Of a stretch of 64,000 nucleotides of DNA, positions 63,562 through 64,000 are shown piece after piece (position 1 is the stretch's first letter; each line of letters begins with the position of its first letter). The notes beneath the pieces were generated by a model. The model ran no database searches, was not told the DNA's origin, and saw only the letters and a program-made list of their open reading frames with translations. Origin of the DNA: Lentzea sp. NEAU-D7 (lineage in GTDB: Bacteria > Actinomycetota > Actinomycetes > Mycobacteriales > Pseudonocardiaceae); NCBI RefSeq assembly GCF_026242055.1, contig NZ_JAPJDL010000003.1, positions 196,796 to 260,795 on the forward strand, given 5' to 3'. The position numbers and the translations under genes were made by a program.

Positions 63562-64000
63562 GTCCTCGCGGAAGTGGCTCGGGCCGTCGCCCTCGTCGTC
63601 ATCACGGCGCGGGCGGGGCGGCGGCTGGTGGGCTGCCGGGTTGCCCGAGGTGATGATGTCGTCGATGTCCTGGCCCTCCTCGATCGCGCGGTAGGCGCGC
63701 TGGAGGTCGGGAACGCCGACCGCGAGCGCCTTCTGCACGCCCTCGTCGTTCACCGCGCGGCCGGACGCGACGTCGGCCCACGACATCTCGCCCGCGTCCA
63801 CGCGCCGCTGGAGGTCCTTGAGCTCCTTCGGCGCGCCCGGCGACTTCGCGAACCGCTCGATCTCGGCGAGGTCCTGCTCGGAGAGCCCGCGCGACCTGCG
63901 CTGCACCTGCGACGCGGCCGTCGCGACCTTCCCGAGGTCGTCAACCCTGGAGTCGACCTCGGAGAACAGGGCCTGCAGCCGCGCCTGGTCGTAGGGGAAC
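63553..64000 (-). CDS. Hypothetical helical protein (5' end outside window)
   Basis: The open frame runs off the right edge, starting FPYDQARLQALFSEVDSRVD and continuing through DLGKVATAASQVQRRSRGLS, ELKDLQRRVDAGEMSWADVA and a disordered Pro/Asp-rich tail (PPPRPRRDDDEGDGPSHFRE). The N-terminal helices suggest coiled-coil association, as in DNA-binding YbaB-like or type VII-associated proteins; neither can be confirmed. The true start is beyond 64000, so the GTG at 63906 is internal. Confidence 0.6.
   Translation of the reverse strand, partial: FPYDQARLQALFSEVDSRVDDLGKVATAASQVQRRSRGLSEQDLAEIERFAKSPGAPKELKDLQRRVDAGEMSWADVASGRAVNDEGVQKALAVGVPDLQRAYRAIEEGQDIDDIITSGNPAAHQPPPRPRRDDDEGDGPSHFREDAW

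Overview
The window is high-GC DNA with GTG starts, short intergenic gaps and many 1-4 base start/stop overlaps. It looks like the chromosome of a filamentous actinomycete of the order Pseudonocardiales (Lentzea/Saccharothrix/Actinosynnema-like). Supporting signs are the EspG/PPE-like/WXG100 type VII secretion genes, SigE-family sigma factors, a DUF3558 lipoprotein, and a gene order partly shared with the Mycobacterium purA - Rv0358 - DUF3151 - fba - TrmH - pyrE neighbourhood. About 75 protein genes are supported. I see no rRNA, tRNA, CRISPR array, insertion sequence or prophage.

Layout. 1-6 kb: a secreted serine protease cut by the window edge, an MBL-fold hydrolase, a DUF2334 protein, purC, an anchored Pro/Thr-rich protein, a MOSC protein coupled to purB. 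6-9.2 kb: two sigma/membrane anti-sigma-like pairs flanking a TetR regulator. 9.2-13 kb: threonine aldolase, HAD hydrolase, a potassium channel with a TTA codon, a 49-residue membrane peptide and an aminotransferase. 13-13.6 kb: a gene-free stretch with a degenerate 7-bp repeat. 13.6-18.3 kb: a type VII secretion substrate locus without secretion machinery. 18.7-24.6 kb: AraC/GyrI regulator, ADP-ribosylglycohydrolase coupled to purD, and a TAXI-type TRAP transporter. 24.8-31 kb: a Na+/H+ antiporter, a secreted glycerophosphodiesterase and the ssuCBAD sulfonate operon.

31-40.5 kb: purA, an Rv0358-like protein, a secreted HNH nuclease with a coupled small protein, a FUSC-like membrane protein, DUF3151, an HxlR regulator/NmrA-like pair, and fba. 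40.5-47.6 kb: DUF427, two oxidoreductases, an SDR, YciI, an orphan SigE-type sigma factor, an N-acetylglucosamine kinase/nagA pair and a DedA protein. 47.6-53.6 kb: a TetR regulator with a two-site operator, facing an amidohydrolase/esterase operon, then a Tat-type amidohydrolase and a GlcD-like oxidase. 53.7-57 kb: a DedA protein, an I36-type inhibitor and a STAND regulator. 57-61.3 kb: a sugar-kinase/LacI/isomerase cluster with a GH76 glycanase. 61.3-64 kb: TrmH, DUF2784, pyrE, a LURP-one-like protein and a 5'-truncated hypothetical gene.

Four purine genes (purC, purB, purD, purA) and pyrE are scattered among accessory genes. Twelve of seventeen tail-to-tail gene pairs overlap at their stop codons. 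The five that do not are each separated by a hairpin. The strongest candidates for new biology are the type VII locus with a WXG-lytic transglycosylase fusion, the nuclease/small-protein pair, the two-site TetR operator, and the ADP-ribosylhydrolase translationally coupled to purD.
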